A stretch of 64,000 bases of DNA, taken from positions 4,532,001 through 4,596,000 of the forward strand of contig NZ_CP012643.1 in assembly GCF_001310085.1 (NCBI RefSeq), given 5' to 3'. This document shows, in pieces, positions 17,250-25,309 of the stretch. The translations under genes were made by a program, and so were the position numbers. Under the pieces are notes generated by a model that was not told where the DNA came from, made no database searches, and saw only the letters and a list, made by a program, of their open reading frames with translations. The stretch comes from Rufibacter tibetensis. GTDB taxonomy: Bacteria; Bacteroidota; Bacteroidia; Cytophagales; Hymenobacteraceae. Positions within the stretch are counted from its first letter, which is position 1. Each line of letters opens with the position of its first letter.

Positions 17250-17978
17250 TTATATTTTACCTGTTTCAGTTAATGTTTCTATGCGGTCAAGCCCTGAGAT
17301 AATATAGTTGCTTCCTACTTGACAATTTGTTCCCGGTCCGGCATCACAATAATAGCGGTCATGTGAGAAGCGGTAAACCGGTCCTTGTTCTTTTGAATAC
17401 ACTTCATAAACATCAAGGTAATTGAAAACACTAGGATCACCTACAGATTTTATAACCTTTACCGTGTTAGCATAACTCTTCCCGCCTATTTCAAAAGGTC
17501 TAGCTACATCTTGATAGAAGAATTTTACCCGATTATGCTCTTCCTCTTCCTTGTCATAGTCAGTGTTGAAAGCATTGGGGTTCCACTCTTTTGTTTCTAC
17601 TACTGGGAACACCATCTCTACCGTAGTGCGGTTATTATTCTTAACTTCTACATCTGTAAAAGTTTTAGAAATCATCTTAACCCCAGTGATGGTCCAGACG
17701 TCATTTGCATTGTTTCTCCTGCTTACCTCTACCCTATACCAATCTTTGCCAGTCTGGTCCGTTGATACCTCGTTTATCAACTCTCTTGTTTGGTAAGACG
17801 TTATTTGTTTAACGTTATTGGTATACTTTGTTTCTGTGACGTTGAAGATAGAGTACCTGCCTAATTCTAATGGAAAATAATGATGACCTAAAGCCTCAGG
17901 GTCTCTAGTTACTTCATTATCTCCGCAGGAAGAAACCAAGCTGGTCAATAAGACCACGAAGAGCAGAATTCTTTTCAT
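17250..17978 (-). CDS. Lipoprotein of unknown function
   Basis: 242 aa with a lipoprotein signal peptide (MKRILLFVVLLTSLVSSCGD, lipidated Cys18). The mature part is beta-rich, with no recognised catalytic motif; it contains two Cys near the C-terminus (YYCDAGPGTNCQVGS). It sits 18 bp after mnmA on the same strand and before a terminator, so it may be co-transcribed with mnmA. I do not recognise the family. Confidence 0.8.
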   Translation of the reverse strand: MKRILLFVVLLTSLVSSCGDNEVTRDPEALGHHYFPLELGRYSIFNVTETKYTNNVKQITSYQTRELINEVSTDQTGKDWYRVEVSRRNNANDVWTITGVKMISKTFTDVEVKNNNRTTVEMVFPVVETKEWNPNAFNTDYDKEEEEHNRVKFFYQDVARPFEIGGKSYANTVKVIKSVGDPSVFNYLDVYEVYSKEQGPVYRFSHDRYYCDAGPGTNCQVGSNYIISGLDRIETLTETGKI

Positions 17979-17996
17979 ATAAAGGGAAAGACTAAG

Positions 17997-19103
17997 TTAG
18001 TCTACTATAAAACTGGTTTCAATCCAACCACCGCCAATCACATCATCTCCTTCGTAGAAAACGGCAGCTTGACCAGGGGCTATGGCATTCACGCCAGCAT
18101 GAAACTTCACCAGCATTTTGTCACCTACCTGTTCAATGGTGGCAGCAGTACCCGGGTCATTGTAGCGTACTTTAGTAATGGTCTCAGTTGGTAAGCCCAA
18201 CAGGTTTTCATACTTCACCATACTCAATTTGCCAACGTTCATGCCGTTTTTAGCTAACTGCTCATAATTGCCTAGCACTACCCTGTTCGTTTCTTTCTCT
18301 ATACGGGTTACAAACGCCGGATAACCCAAAGCCACTCCTAAGCCTTTGCGCTGCCCGATGGTATAGAACGGATAGCCTTCATGCTTGCCCACTACAGTGC
18401 CGTCTTCCAGCACAAACTCCCCACCAGCTACTTCTGCCTGTAAAGTAGGAACTCTTCTTTTCAGGAAGCCCCGGTAGTCGTTGTCCGGAATAAAGCAGAT
18501 TTCATACGACTCAGCTTTTTTCACCAATGCATCAAATCCACGGTCCATAGCCATTTGACGGATTTCAGTTTTATGCAATTGGCCTAACGGGAAGATAGTT
18601 CGGCTTAAGCTTTCCTGTGAAATCCCCCAAAGCGCGTATGACTGGTCTTTGTTGTGGTCTTTCCCTTTGGAAATTACATACCGGCCATTCTCTTCTCTAA
18701 TATTAGCGTAATGGCCTGTTGCTATAAAGTCACACCCCAATTTGTCTGCGCGCCTTAGCAGAGCGTCCCATTTTATGTGGGTGTTGCAAAGAACACACGG
18801 GTTTGGGGTACGGCCGGCAATGTACTCATCAGTGAAATGGTTGATGACGTAATCCCCGAACTCTTCTCTGATGTCAATTATATAATGTGGGAACCCCAGT
18901 TGCACCGCAATGTCACGAGCATCGTTAATTGAATCAAGGCTACAGCACCCTGTTTCCTTTTTGCTTCCCCCGGCACTGGCATAGTCCCAGGTTTTCATGG
19001 TCATGCCCACTACTTCATATCCCTGCTCGTGGAGCAAAACCGCTGCCACGGAGGAATCAATGCCACCACTCATGGCCACTAATACTCTTCCTTTTGAACT
19101 CAT
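17997..19103 (-). CDS. mnmA: tRNA-specific 2-thiouridylase MnmA
   Basis: 368 aa. The PP-loop ATP-binding motif VAMSGGIDSSVAAVLL is near the N-terminus; catalytic cysteines are in TPNPCVLCNTHIKW and ESYEICFIPD; FYTIGQRKGLG and the C-terminal DPGTAATIEQ region are family-typical. It adds sulfur at U34 of tRNAs for Lys, Glu and Gln. Start at the ATG at 19103; a longer frame upstream crosses the promoter box. Confidence 0.97.
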   Translation of the reverse strand: MSSKGRVLVAMSGGIDSSVAAVLLHEQGYEVVGMTMKTWDYASAGGSKKETGCCSLDSINDARDIAVQLGFPHYIIDIREEFGDYVINHFTDEYIAGRTPNPCVLCNTHIKWDALLRRADKLGCDFIATGHYANIREENGRYVISKGKDHNKDQSYALWGISQESLSRTIFPLGQLHKTEIRQMAMDRGFDALVKKAESYEICFIPDNDYRGFLKRRVPTLQAEVAGGEFVLEDGTVVGKHEGYPFYTIGQRKGLGVALGYPAFVTRIEKETNRVVLGNYEQLAKNGMNVGKLSMVKYENLLGLPTETITKVRYNDPGTAATIEQVGDKMLVKFHAGVNAIAPGQAAVFYEGDDVIGGGWIETSFIVD

Positions 19104-19153
19104 TTTTTTCTTAGATGAAACGGGATTCACAGTCCCGCCGAAAAACAATGCGG

Positions 19154-19161
19154 CAAATATA
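19154..19161 (-). promoter_or_regulatory. Candidate -7 box (TATATTTG) for mnmA
   Basis: Perfect TAnnTTTG on the minus strand about 50 bp before the mnmA ATG; no clear -33 TTG. Confidence 0.45.
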
Positions 19162-19388
19162 GTGATTTTATAGCGCTTAGTCCTTATTTGAGCCTCAGGC
19201 ACTTACTACAGCCTTTATTCTAACCCAATGTCAAAAAATTAAGTTTAAAGAGTAGGGAGGGAAATTGGCTGACTGAAAGAAGGCACTAATTTTACAGCAG
19301 GTATAGGCTGTAAATGATAAACCGGTTACTTTTGGTCCCCGAAGCTGCTAATTTGTTAGCCGTTTTACTGAAAACAAGCAAAAAACGC

Positions 19389-20009
19389 ATGGCACTAAAT
19401 ACAATTGTTCTCGTCAACCAAATCACAAACCTAAGCGATGCCCGTTATTGCGCTGGGATGGGGGTAGAAATGTTAGGCTTCTCATTACAGCCTGGTCAGC
19501 CAGAGCATCTTTCACCTGCCGCTTTCAAAGAAATATCAGGTTGGGTGTCTGGCGTGAAACTGGTTGGCGAGGTAACAGATTTACCTATCCATGAACTGGA
19601 GGAACTACTGCTAGACTATAAAGTAGACATGCTTCAGCTAAACAGCCTCTACTTTATAGAGGAACTGGATGATCTGCCTTTGCCTATTATAATGAGAATT
19701 CTGATAGATAAAGACACCGTGGAGGAAAGAATCATCAGTACCCTGGAGACCTACCACCAACACGTAGAGTACTTCCTGGTAGACTCAGAAGATTTCTCCT
19801 TCATTGATGACACAAACCTGCGCTTCCTGAGCGATATTTCTAAAAAGTACCCCATCCTTTTAGGCTTTGGGCTCACCAAAGAAAATACCCGCGAAGCCCT
19901 AGATAAGATTCATCCGGCTGGCATTGCCCTGAAAGGTGGCCATGAGATTCGTCCTGGATTCAAGAACTTTGATGAGCTGGAAGAGATCTTTGAACAGCTG
20001 GAAGATTAA
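19389..20009 (+). CDS. TrpF-like (phosphoribosylanthranilate isomerase-like) protein, probably not a functional TrpF
   Basis: 206 aa from the ATG at 19389; an in-frame ATG at 19314 would add 25 residues. The N-terminal NQITNLSDARYCAGMGVEMLGF aligns with the TrpF start motif (KICGITNxEDA), but the catalytic Cys is replaced by Asn. LLGFGLTKENTREAL and GHEIRPGFKNFDEL match the C-terminal TrpF helices, but the phosphate-binding SSGVE-like loop is changed to LKGGHE, and no GGTG follows the VDS segment. So the fold is TrpF-like, but the usual isomerase chemistry seems lost. No other trp genes are nearby. Role unknown. Confidence 0.75.
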   Translation: MALNTIVLVNQITNLSDARYCAGMGVEMLGFSLQPGQPEHLSPAAFKEISGWVSGVKLVGEVTDLPIHELEELLLDYKVDMLQLNSLYFIEELDDLPLPIIMRILIDKDTVEERIISTLETYHQHVEYFLVDSEDFSFIDDTNLRFLSDISKKYPILLGFGLTKENTREALDKIHPAGIALKGGHEIRPGFKNFDELEEIFEQLED

Positions 20010-20043
20010 GAACCAGTAGAACACTGTATCTAAGGAATGAAAC

Positions 20044-20101
20044 AACGAAGAAGCCCTTTTAAGCCTGTTTTATAAAACAGGCTTAAAAGGGCTTCTTCGT
20101 T
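20044..20101. terminator. 58-nt perfect palindrome acting as bidirectional terminator
   Basis: 29 bp on each side are exact reverse complements with no spacer (the loop forms from the centre TTTATAAA). It lies between the converging TrpF-like gene and trmB. Confidence 0.85.
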
Positions 20102-20156
20102 TCTATGTTAACTTAACCTTAGCAGAAAATCTTTTCTCCTGAGTACATTTTTCTAT

Positions 20157-20810
20157 TCAGACAGTGAGTTGAAGATACTTGATGGGCACACCTAAATCAA
20201 GGTACTTTTTTTCAAAAGTAGTGTAAATACCCATGGTGTGCTCCTGAAGTTCAGATTCGTATAAATCCTTGGTGAATTGCAGATTAGAAAGACTACGTTC
20301 TTGCAGTACTTCTAGTGAGTAATCAAATAACAACTCGCTGTCGGTTTTGAGGTGCAGCTTTCCGCCGGGTTTAAGAATGCGTTCATACATCTCCATAAAA
20401 CGGGGTGATGTAAGTCTGCGTTTAATGTCGCGTTTACGGGGCTGTGGGTCTGGAAAAGTGATCCAGATCTCATCTACCTCGTTTTCACCAAAATGCTGGT
20501 CCAGGTTTTCTAGGAAAATCCTTAGGAAGCCAACGTTGTATAAACCGGCTTCCTCGGCAAGGGAACTTCCTTTCCAGATACGGTTACCTTTGATGTCAAT
20601 CCCGATAAAGTTTTTGTTTGGGTATAACTGAGCCATTCCAACGGTGTACTCACCTTTGCCACAGCCTACTTCCAGAACCAGGGGTTGCTCTTTCAGGAAG
20701 AAGTCACGGTTCCAGTGCCCCTTCAGTTTTTCAAAATTCTCTTTGCCTGGTTCCACCACGTTAGCACGGGTGGCGTTTACCGCAAATTTCTCTAGTTTAC
20801 CTCTGCCCAT
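20157..20810 (-). CDS. trmB: tRNA (guanine-N7-)-methyltransferase TrmB
   Basis: 217 aa SAM-dependent methyltransferase making m7G46 in tRNA. SAM-binding LEVGCGKGEYTVGMA, FIGIDIKGNRIWKG and the family motif DEIWITFPDPQPRKRDIKRRL are present. It is the last gene of the eight-gene operon, 3 nt after folC. Confidence 0.96.
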   Translation of the reverse strand: MGRGKLEKFAVNATRANVVEPGKENFEKLKGHWNRDFFLKEQPLVLEVGCGKGEYTVGMAQLYPNKNFIGIDIKGNRIWKGSSLAEEAGLYNVGFLRIFLENLDQHFGENEVDEIWITFPDPQPRKRDIKRRLTSPRFMEMYERILKPGGKLHLKTDSELLFDYSLEVLQERSLSNLQFTKDLYESELQEHTMGIYTTFEKKYLDLGVPIKYLQLTV

Positions 20811-20813
20811 TAA

Positions 20814-22106
20814 TTATAGATCCGCTATTTCTGCCACCACAAAGGTACTACCGCCAATGAAAATTACCTCATCTTCCTGCGCAAAGGCTTTGGCCGCCAG
20901 AATGGCGTCTTCAACGGTGGGGTATGCTGCTCCCTTTAAGCCTGCAAACTGTGCCTCCTCCCAAATCTTTTGCACTGGGTAAGCCCTTGGAATCTGTGCC
21001 TCACAGAAGTAATACCGGTAACTGACTGGTAACAAACGAAGCACACTCTGGATATCTTTGTCATTAACTGCCCCGAATACAAAATGCACTTGTTTGGGCT
21101 TCATGGCGAGCAGTTGCAAGACCACCTCCCGCAATCCATCCACATTATGGCCTGTATCACAGATCATCAATGGATTGTGTCCCAGTACCTGCCATCTCCC
21201 TTTGAGGCCGGTGAAGCGTTGCACGTTCTTTAATCCTTCCCGCACATGGGCTTCAGTAATGGAAAAACCTTTCTGGTTGAGTTCATCTACTGTTGCCAGA
21301 ACACCAGGCAAGTTGTGCTGCTGGTAATTGCCAATAAGTGAAAGCTCCAGTTGATCCAGGTACACCTTGTCTTGCTTGTAAACAGTGTAATAGGCAGAAG
21401 AACCACTCCTCTCCTGCAGCTCTACTTTAAACACCTGGTCTGCAAATGTTAGAGGGCTACCAGTTTCCTGGCTTTTTTCTGAAAAGACAGATGAAACAGC
21501 AGGTTGGGTCTTGCTGACAACAGCGGGGACACCATGTTTTATAATCCCGGCTTTCTCTGAGGCAATTTCCTGCAGGGTATTCCCCAATAAAGATTGGTGG
21601 TCTAAACCAATGTTGGTGATAAGGGAAACCAAGGGAGTGATGATGTTGGTAGAATCTAGTCTACCACCAAGGCCTACTTCAATGATGGCTATGTCTACCT
21701 GCTCCTCTACAAAGTAATCAAAGGCCAATGCTACAGTCATCTCAAAGAAAGAAGGCTTTACCTGCTCAAACAAGGCTTGATGCTGCGTGGTAAAAGCCGC
21801 CACTTTCTCCCGGCTGATCATCTCTCCGTTTACCCTTACACGCTCTGTAAACTCCTTGAGGTGGGGTGAGGTGTAGAGGCCGGTTTTATAGGCGGCAGCC
21901 TGCAGAATGGCAGCCAGCATGGAAGAGGAACTGCCTTTCCCGTTTGTGCCTCCCACATGGACTGTTTTAAACTTGTGCTGGGGGTTATCTAATGCTACGG
22001 TGAGGGCCAGAATGTTGTCCAGGCTCTTCTTAAAAGCAGCGTTGCCGATGCGGTGAAACATCGGCAACTGCTGGTATAAATAGTCTAAGGCTTGTTCGTA
22101 GGTCAC
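20814..22106 (-). CDS. folC: Bifunctional folylpolyglutamate synthase / dihydrofolate synthase
   Basis: 430 aa Mur-ligase-like enzyme adding glutamate to dihydropteroate or folates. P-loop VGGTNGKGSSSSMLAAIL, YTSPHLKEFTERV, IIEVGLGGRLDSTN, DHQSLLGNTLQEIASEKAGI and CDTGHNVDGL are the family landmarks. It follows the TonB-type gene by only 11 nt, so a cytosolic folate enzyme is co-transcribed with envelope genes. Confidence 0.96.
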   Translation of the reverse strand: MTYEQALDYLYQQLPMFHRIGNAAFKKSLDNILALTVALDNPQHKFKTVHVGGTNGKGSSSSMLAAILQAAAYKTGLYTSPHLKEFTERVRVNGEMISREKVAAFTTQHQALFEQVKPSFFEMTVALAFDYFVEEQVDIAIIEVGLGGRLDSTNIITPLVSLITNIGLDHQSLLGNTLQEIASEKAGIIKHGVPAVVSKTQPAVSSVFSEKSQETGSPLTFADQVFKVELQERSGSSAYYTVYKQDKVYLDQLELSLIGNYQQHNLPGVLATVDELNQKGFSITEAHVREGLKNVQRFTGLKGRWQVLGHNPLMICDTGHNVDGLREVVLQLLAMKPKQVHFVFGAVNDKDIQSVLRLLPVSYRYYFCEAQIPRAYPVQKIWEEAQFAGLKGAAYPTVEDAILAAKAFAQEDEVIFIGGSTFVVAEIADL

Positions 22107-22117
22107 GAAGTTCGTCT

Positions 22118-22972
22118 TTAATTTGCTCTGATGATAAAGGTAATGGTTCCGGTAGCACCTGCACTTGAAGAAGCTCCGCTAATCCGGCTGAAAGAGGTTT
22201 TCCTTACTTCGTTCTTGTACCAGTTTACTACCTGTGGGCTAACGTTGCTTTCTACCACTTCCAGGTTCACCAGTTCGCCATCTCCGTCAATTTTGATCCG
22301 GAATACAACCCGCCCGCTTTCGTTGTCATACGGGTCTGGTTTTGGCTCTATGTCATATCGCCAACCAGGCATGTTCAAAGAGCCTCCTCCGCTGCCACCT
22401 TTCCCGTTTTTCTTGCCAGTCATAAGACCTCTTGGGTCTCCCTTGTCTCCTACTGTTCCTTCGTCTCCGTTGTTATTGCCAGTAGGCCGGTTGCTTGAGC
22501 CTGCTGTTCCATTTCCGGCACCGTCTTTGGCTTTGCCCGTCATCAGGGCGCGGGTGTCTACTTTTTTAACAACCTCTTTTGGCTGCTCCTCTACTTTAGG
22601 CTTAGGCTCTTCTTTCACGCTCACCGGAGATTCCATGGTGGTGGTCACCACTTTCTCGGCTTTGGTAACCTCAACCGGCTGGGGTTGAGGCTGCGGGGTT
22701 GGCGTCACTTTAGGAGCTTTAGCCGCTGGCTTACTATCTTCAGTGTTGGTAGAAGGATTAGGCTGGGCTTTGCTATGCACATCACCGCTACCCGTTTCTG
22801 TTGTGCCGAATGACATTTCAATGCCTCCCAACTGATCAAGCGGAGGGTCTGGAGCACGCCAGGCCAGCATGTAGAAAAGAAACAGCAACAACAGCACGTG
22901 TACCACCAGGCTCACGCCCATGGCAATGCGTTTGTTCTTTTCTTCTTCTTGTTGGTTGTTTACGGCAATCAT
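22118..22972 (-). CDS. TonB-family energy transducer (TonB/TolA-like)
   Basis: 284 aa. One N-terminal membrane anchor (about 17-40, VVHVLLLLFLFYMLAW), a long Pro/Lys/Glu-rich periplasmic linker (PTPQPQPQPVEV, EEPKPKVEEQPKEVV), a Gly/Asn-rich part with the twice-used unit RALMTGK / RGLMTGK, and a C-terminal TonB-like domain (about 200-284, VVFRIKIDGDGELVNLEV, GTITFIIRAN). It links inner-membrane proton force to an outer-membrane partner. It lies 3 nt after exbD and shares the operon with ExbB, ExbD and a barrel protein, which may be its partner. Confidence 0.88.
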   Translation of the reverse strand: MIAVNNQQEEEKNKRIAMGVSLVVHVLLLLFLFYMLAWRAPDPPLDQLGGIEMSFGTTETGSGDVHSKAQPNPSTNTEDSKPAAKAPKVTPTPQPQPQPVEVTKAEKVVTTTMESPVSVKEEPKPKVEEQPKEVVKKVDTRALMTGKAKDGAGNGTAGSSNRPTGNNNGDEGTVGDKGDPRGLMTGKKNGKGGSGGGSLNMPGWRYDIEPKPDPYDNESGRVVFRIKIDGDGELVNLEVVESNVSPQVVNWYKNEVRKTSFSRISGASSSAGATGTITFIIRAN

Positions 22973-22975
22973 TCT

Positions 22976-23377
22976 CTATTCAGTTGGTACGGTAGCAATG
23001 GATATCTTAGCTTTTAGATCGCTGGCTATTCCGCCTACTTTCACCAGATACTCGACCGGTACAGTTTTGTCTACGTTTAAAATCACTACCCGTTCACCTT
23101 CTTCTGCACCGCCCAATGCCTGTTCAAGGTCAGCACTCATCGTCTCCATGGTAGTTTCTTTGTCATTAACCAGATACTTTAAATCAGCGGTGATGGTCAC
23201 GCTTACCTTCTGCATGACAATACCGCCCTTTGAACTGGAGGGCAGGTTGACTGGTAACGCGGTGGGCGTCACAAAACTGGAGGTTAGCATAAAGAAGATC
23301 AGCAACAGGAAAATAATGTCCGTCATGGAGGACATATTAAATTCTGGGTTGATCCTATTTTTTGAACGTAAATCCAT
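22976..23377 (-). CDS. exbD: ExbD/TolR-type proton channel subunit
   Basis: 133 aa. The single N-terminal membrane helix carries the proton-path Asp20 (MSSMTDIIFLLLIFFML), followed by a periplasmic domain with the ExbD/TolR ending (LKAKISIATVP). Its ATG overlaps the exbB stop by one base (TAATG). Works with ExbB and the TonB-type protein encoded next to it. Whether it is ExbD-like or TolR-like in function is not decidable from sequence alone. Confidence 0.93.
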   Translation of the reverse strand: MDLRSKNRINPEFNMSSMTDIIFLLLIFFMLTSSFVTPTALPVNLPSSSKGGIVMQKVSVTITADLKYLVNDKETTMETMSADLEQALGGAEEGERVVILNVDKTVPVEYLVKVGGIASDLKAKISIATVPTE

Positions 23378-24084
23378 TAGGCTTGTGGTTCCTGTAAAAG
23401 GTCAATAAACTCAATAGAACTGTGTTCCATGTCATGCACAATGCTGTCCACTTTTGATACCAGGAAGTTGTAGCCAACGTACGCAGGTAAACCAATAATC
23501 AGGCCAGTGGCAGTTGTTACCATAGCTTCATAAATCCCGCTGGATAGCAATTTAGGGCTGATGGTTCCTTCTGCCTGTGCAATGGCGATAAAAGCACCAA
23601 TCATACCTGTTACGGTTCCTAGGAATCCCAACATGGGCGCGGCACCAGCTACAGTTGCCAATCCAGAAAGGCCTTTTTCTAACCGGGCTATTTCAATTTT
23701 ACCAACGTTCTCAATAGATGCCTCTATGCTTTTTAACGGCTGACCTATCCGGGTAATACCTTTCTCCAGCATGCGCGAGATGGGTGAATTAGTTTGGGCA
23801 CATAACATGCGGGCTCCTTGAACGTCACCGGCCAGAACTAAACTTTTCAGCCTTCCCGTAAAGCCTGCCGGGTTTTGGGCAGCTTTTCTAATGGTAAGAT
23901 ACCGTTCTACAAAGATATAGATAGCAACCAGAGACAATAGAATAAGCGGAATCATGGCCCATCCGCCAGCCATGGCTAAGTCTAATAAAGAAACAGTTTC
24001 TTGTGTGGCTTCTGCGCCCGCAGCAGCGGCGGCAGTGGTGTCAGTTGTAACAGGTGTGGTAATCTGAAGAAGGAAAGCGTTCAT
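23377..24084 (-). CDS. exbB: ExbB/TolQ/MotA-type proton channel subunit
   Basis: 235 aa from the ATG at 24084, one base after the stop of the HU/SPOR gene. Three membrane helices: about 38-58 (WAMIPLILLSLVAIYIFVE), about 130-150 (GAAPMLGFLGTVTGMIGAF) and about 170-195 (MVTTATGLIIGLPAYVGYNF). The second and third carry the conserved ExbB/TolQ Gly/Thr-rich motifs. The N-terminal stretch with TTAAAAAGAEA is a low-complexity periplasmic tail, common in Bacteroidota ExbB. Confidence 0.94.
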   Translation of the reverse strand: MNAFLLQITTPVTTDTTAAAAAGAEATQETVSLLDLAMAGGWAMIPLILLSLVAIYIFVERYLTIRKAAQNPAGFTGRLKSLVLAGDVQGARMLCAQTNSPISRMLEKGITRIGQPLKSIEASIENVGKIEIARLEKGLSGLATVAGAAPMLGFLGTVTGMIGAFIAIAQAEGTISPKLLSSGIYEAMVTTATGLIIGLPAYVGYNFLVSKVDSIVHDMEHSSIEFIDLLQEPQA

Positions 24085-24085
24085 G

Positions 24086-25303
24086 TTAATAGTTATATAC
24101 CCAAAGTTCATTGCTGATTTTAGAGCGCAACGCCGGTAGAGCTGCGAAGGCTTCGGCCTCAGTGGCATAGTCTGCTACTGAAACACGCTGCCGTTTGGTG
24201 TCATAGATGGAGGTAATAATCTTCGCTTCAAATCCTTTTTTCTTCAGGCGGTCCTGGTGCATGGTGGCATATTCATTGGAAGAGGAAAATACTCCCATAA
24301 TGACGTAGAAACGGCCAGTTTTTTTATTAATTGTTGAAGTTTTAGCCTCCACTGGTTTCTTCACTTCAGGTACAGCTACCACTTTCTCTTCTTTTACCGG
24401 AGCGGGTACTTCTGCTACTTTGGGAGCAGAAGTCACTTTAGTAGGCTCTGGCTGAACTGTGGTTTGAGCCGGTGAAGAAGTAACTTCTGGTGAGGTTTCT
24501 ATTACTGAACCAGTTTTAGGAAATGAGGCTAAAAGTGAGTCTTCAGCGGCAAGCTCCGCTTCCATAGAAGCCTCCACTGGCAAAGCTGTCTTATATTGCT
24601 CTGTTAACTGAGCCTGTTCAAAAGCATCTACTTCAGGATCTTGCGTAGTTTGTTCTGGCGCGGAAGCAGTAGCTTCAGAATTTGAAAGAAGAGCTACCGG
24701 GTTAAGCGAACTCAAAGCTACGTCGCTCTGCAAAGAAAGCAGATAAATGGTGGCAACTGACACACAACCAATGACCAGGGTGGCACCCACGCGGTACAAT
24801 TTGCGAAGTTTCTGGTTTCCTTTCTTAGCCTCAGCTTTCTGGGCAAGTTGATCCTGGTACTTTCCTCTCAGGATTAAGGTGTCTTTGCCAGTAATTGGTT
24901 TTGCCACTAACTCAGGCAATCCAAAGGCATGCTCCAGGAAATTGTCGCTGTCAATTGTTTCAAATACCAGTTTACGCTCAGCATTGTAGCGGAATACGCC
25001 CACATCCTGCAGTTCAAAGCGGTGTTGCGTTCTTAGTTGCTCTTTTAGATCCAACACAAATTCTGCCACTGCCACCTGTGCCTGGTTCATAGGCCACTTT
25101 TCCTTTTGGGCAAGTGTTGAGATCAGGAGCCCATCATTTACCTTCAGTTGCTCATTAAAGGCAACCCGTTTAGAAGGTGGTGAAAACATGTGTTTCACCG
25201 GATGGATTTTAGCAGGCGCATAATGCGTAATCAACCCACCAAAGTTGGGGATGATGACGCAGTCATACGTGTATAGCAGCGATTTTATGTGGCTTTGAAC
25301 CAT
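24086..25303 (-). CDS. Membrane protein with N-terminal HU-CCDC81-like domain and C-terminal SPOR domain
   Basis: 405 aa. Residues about 1-130 resemble the bacterial CCDC81-type HU domains (YDCVIIPNFGGLITHYAPA, RVAFNEQLKVNDGLLIS, FELQDVGVFRYN). One membrane helix lies at about 171-191 (RVGATLVIGCVSVATIYLLS), then a Ser/Thr/Pro-rich periplasmic linker (to about 325) and a SPOR domain (about 329-405, GRFYVIMGVFSSSNEYA ... ELWVYNY). SPOR domains bind peptidoglycan stripped of stem peptides, often at the division site. The HU-like domain, if it faces the cytoplasm, may bind DNA or be a structural relic. It is operon-linked to the TPR and barrel genes upstream and ExbB downstream. Confidence 0.82.
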   Translation of the reverse strand: MVQSHIKSLLYTYDCVIIPNFGGLITHYAPAKIHPVKHMFSPPSKRVAFNEQLKVNDGLLISTLAQKEKWPMNQAQVAVAEFVLDLKEQLRTQHRFELQDVGVFRYNAERKLVFETIDSDNFLEHAFGLPELVAKPITGKDTLILRGKYQDQLAQKAEAKKGNQKLRKLYRVGATLVIGCVSVATIYLLSLQSDVALSSLNPVALLSNSEATASAPEQTTQDPEVDAFEQAQLTEQYKTALPVEASMEAELAAEDSLLASFPKTGSVIETSPEVTSSPAQTTVQPEPTKVTSAPKVAEVPAPVKEEKVVAVPEVKKPVEAKTSTINKKTGRFYVIMGVFSSSNEYATMHQDRLKKKGFEAKIITSIYDTKRQRVSVADYATEAEAFAALPALRSKISNELWVYNY

Positions 25304-25309
25304 GGTAAT

